Positions 13,258 through 13,605 of a DNA stretch of 13,605 nucleotides are shown here, in pieces. The DNA comes from JAJZXY01 sp046706185 (GTDB taxonomy: Archaea > Thermoplasmatota > Thermoplasmata > Sysuiplasmatales > Sysuiplasmataceae). Each line of letters opens with the position of its first letter. Position 1 is the first letter of the stretch. The notes under the pieces are model-generated. The model made no database searches and was not told where the DNA came from. It saw nothing but the letters and a program-made list of their open reading frames with translations. Location of the stretch: the NCBI GenBank assembly GCA_046706185.1, contig JBJKPR010000001.1, positions 1 to 13,605 on the forward strand, given 5' to 3'. The position numbers were made by a program, and so were the translations under genes.

Positions 13258-13605
13258 ATGCCCTCAAGAACTGGGGAAGTCGTGATTACCCCTGGTCGCT
13301 CCGCACTTCTCGTAACAGGGATTGAGAATGACTTTGTCAGCCCCAGGGGAAAGCTTTACAGCGGCCCTTCGACCAGGACCAGGGTGGCCAGCATGGTGAA
13401 ACTGCTCGCCAGGGCAAGAAAGGCAAGGATGAAGATCTTCTTCGTCCATTCCGTGAGGTCAGCGGACTCTCCCGAATACTCTGTCTTCGGGCTCCCGCCG
13501 TACCTGGTTGAGGGAACATGGGGCGCGGAGATTGCGGAAGAGCTCAAACCAGTCTTCGACGAGGAGGTGGTGGAGGCTAGAACATTCGACTGCTTTGTGA
13601 AGACG
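13258..13605 (+). CDS. Second isochorismatase-like protein, partial, catalytic residues lost
   Basis: The 116 codons visible before the window edge encode a paralogue of the preceding gene. Aligned landmarks are ALLVTGIENDFVSPRGKLY (16-34) against VLIVVDVENEFVKPGGKMY, VHSVRSADSPEYSVFG (63-78) against IDSIRSPDAPQFRVFG, and VEGTWGAEIAEELKP (84-98) against LEGTWHSEIIEEIRP. The catalytic Asp is Gly21 and the catalytic Lys position (TKRSHDCF) is Ala107 (EARTFDCF). The Cys region lies outside the window. The gene starts directly after the upstream stop (TAGATG), with AAGG just before the ATG. Loss of two triad residues while the surrounding motifs persist suggests a non-catalytic partner subunit rather than random decay; this is an inference. 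Confidence 0.85.
   Translation, partial: MPSRTGEVVITPGRSALLVTGIENDFVSPRGKLYSGPSTRTRVASMVKLLARARKARMKIFFVHSVRSADSPEYSVFGLPPYLVEGTWGAEIAEELKPVFDEEVVEARTFDCFVKT

Noticed and set aside
1..13605. tRNA genes, rRNA and CRISPR arrays
   Set aside because: I looked for the T-loop pattern GGTTCRANTCC on both strands and for regularly spaced repeats and found none.

Overview
The window looks archaeal, most likely a Thermoplasmata-type lineage; the lineage is an inference. The main evidence is promoter layout. At least six start codons (glf, the transposase, the zinc-ribbon gene at 7623, the ChrB-domain gene, the inner start of the thiamine-diphosphate enzyme, and the isochorismatase-like gene) have a TATA-like box centred 28-29 bases upstream and no clear Shine-Dalgarno site. 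That is the geometry of archaeal leaderless transcripts. The genes are metabolic and accessory, mostly transcribed singly. No rRNA, tRNA, CRISPR array or prophage was seen.

Layout. 1-149: an edge fragment with a perfect 9-bp hairpin. 150-2123 (minus): UDP-galactopyranose mutase (glf), preceded on the same strand by a class I methyltransferase, a pair that fits surface-glycan synthesis. 2501-4420: an intact 1661-bp IS1182-type insertion sequence that has split a small zinc-ribbon gene. Target duplications (TGCA), terminal inverted repeats and both halves of the broken gene are visible, and removing the element plus one TGCA restores an 84-residue frame. 4970-7262 (plus): a YcaQ/AlkX-like DNA glycosylase-family protein and an alpha/beta hydrolase. 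7276-7623 (minus): a small DUF6487-like zinc-ribbon protein. 7703-8641 (plus): an S66 (LD-carboxypeptidase/MccF-like) serine peptidase. 8852-9304 (plus): an unrecognised protein with a glycine-rich linker. 9522-9989 (minus): a stand-alone ChrB C-terminal-domain (chromate-resistance type) protein.

10245-13605 (plus) holds four co-directional enzyme genes: an acetolactate-synthase-like thiamine-diphosphate enzyme whose C-terminus is cut by an in-frame TGA; a VOC-fold protein; an isochorismatase-family cysteine hydrolase with its D-K-C triad; and, starting on the base after that gene's stop codon, a second isochorismatase-like protein that runs off the window and has lost the catalytic Asp and Lys.

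The points most worth checking are the active/degenerate isochorismatase pair, the precisely reconstructable IS insertion (whose end also supplies a new start to the broken gene), and the in-frame stop in the thiamine-diphosphate enzyme. No clear new defence or mobile system was found beyond the insertion sequence.
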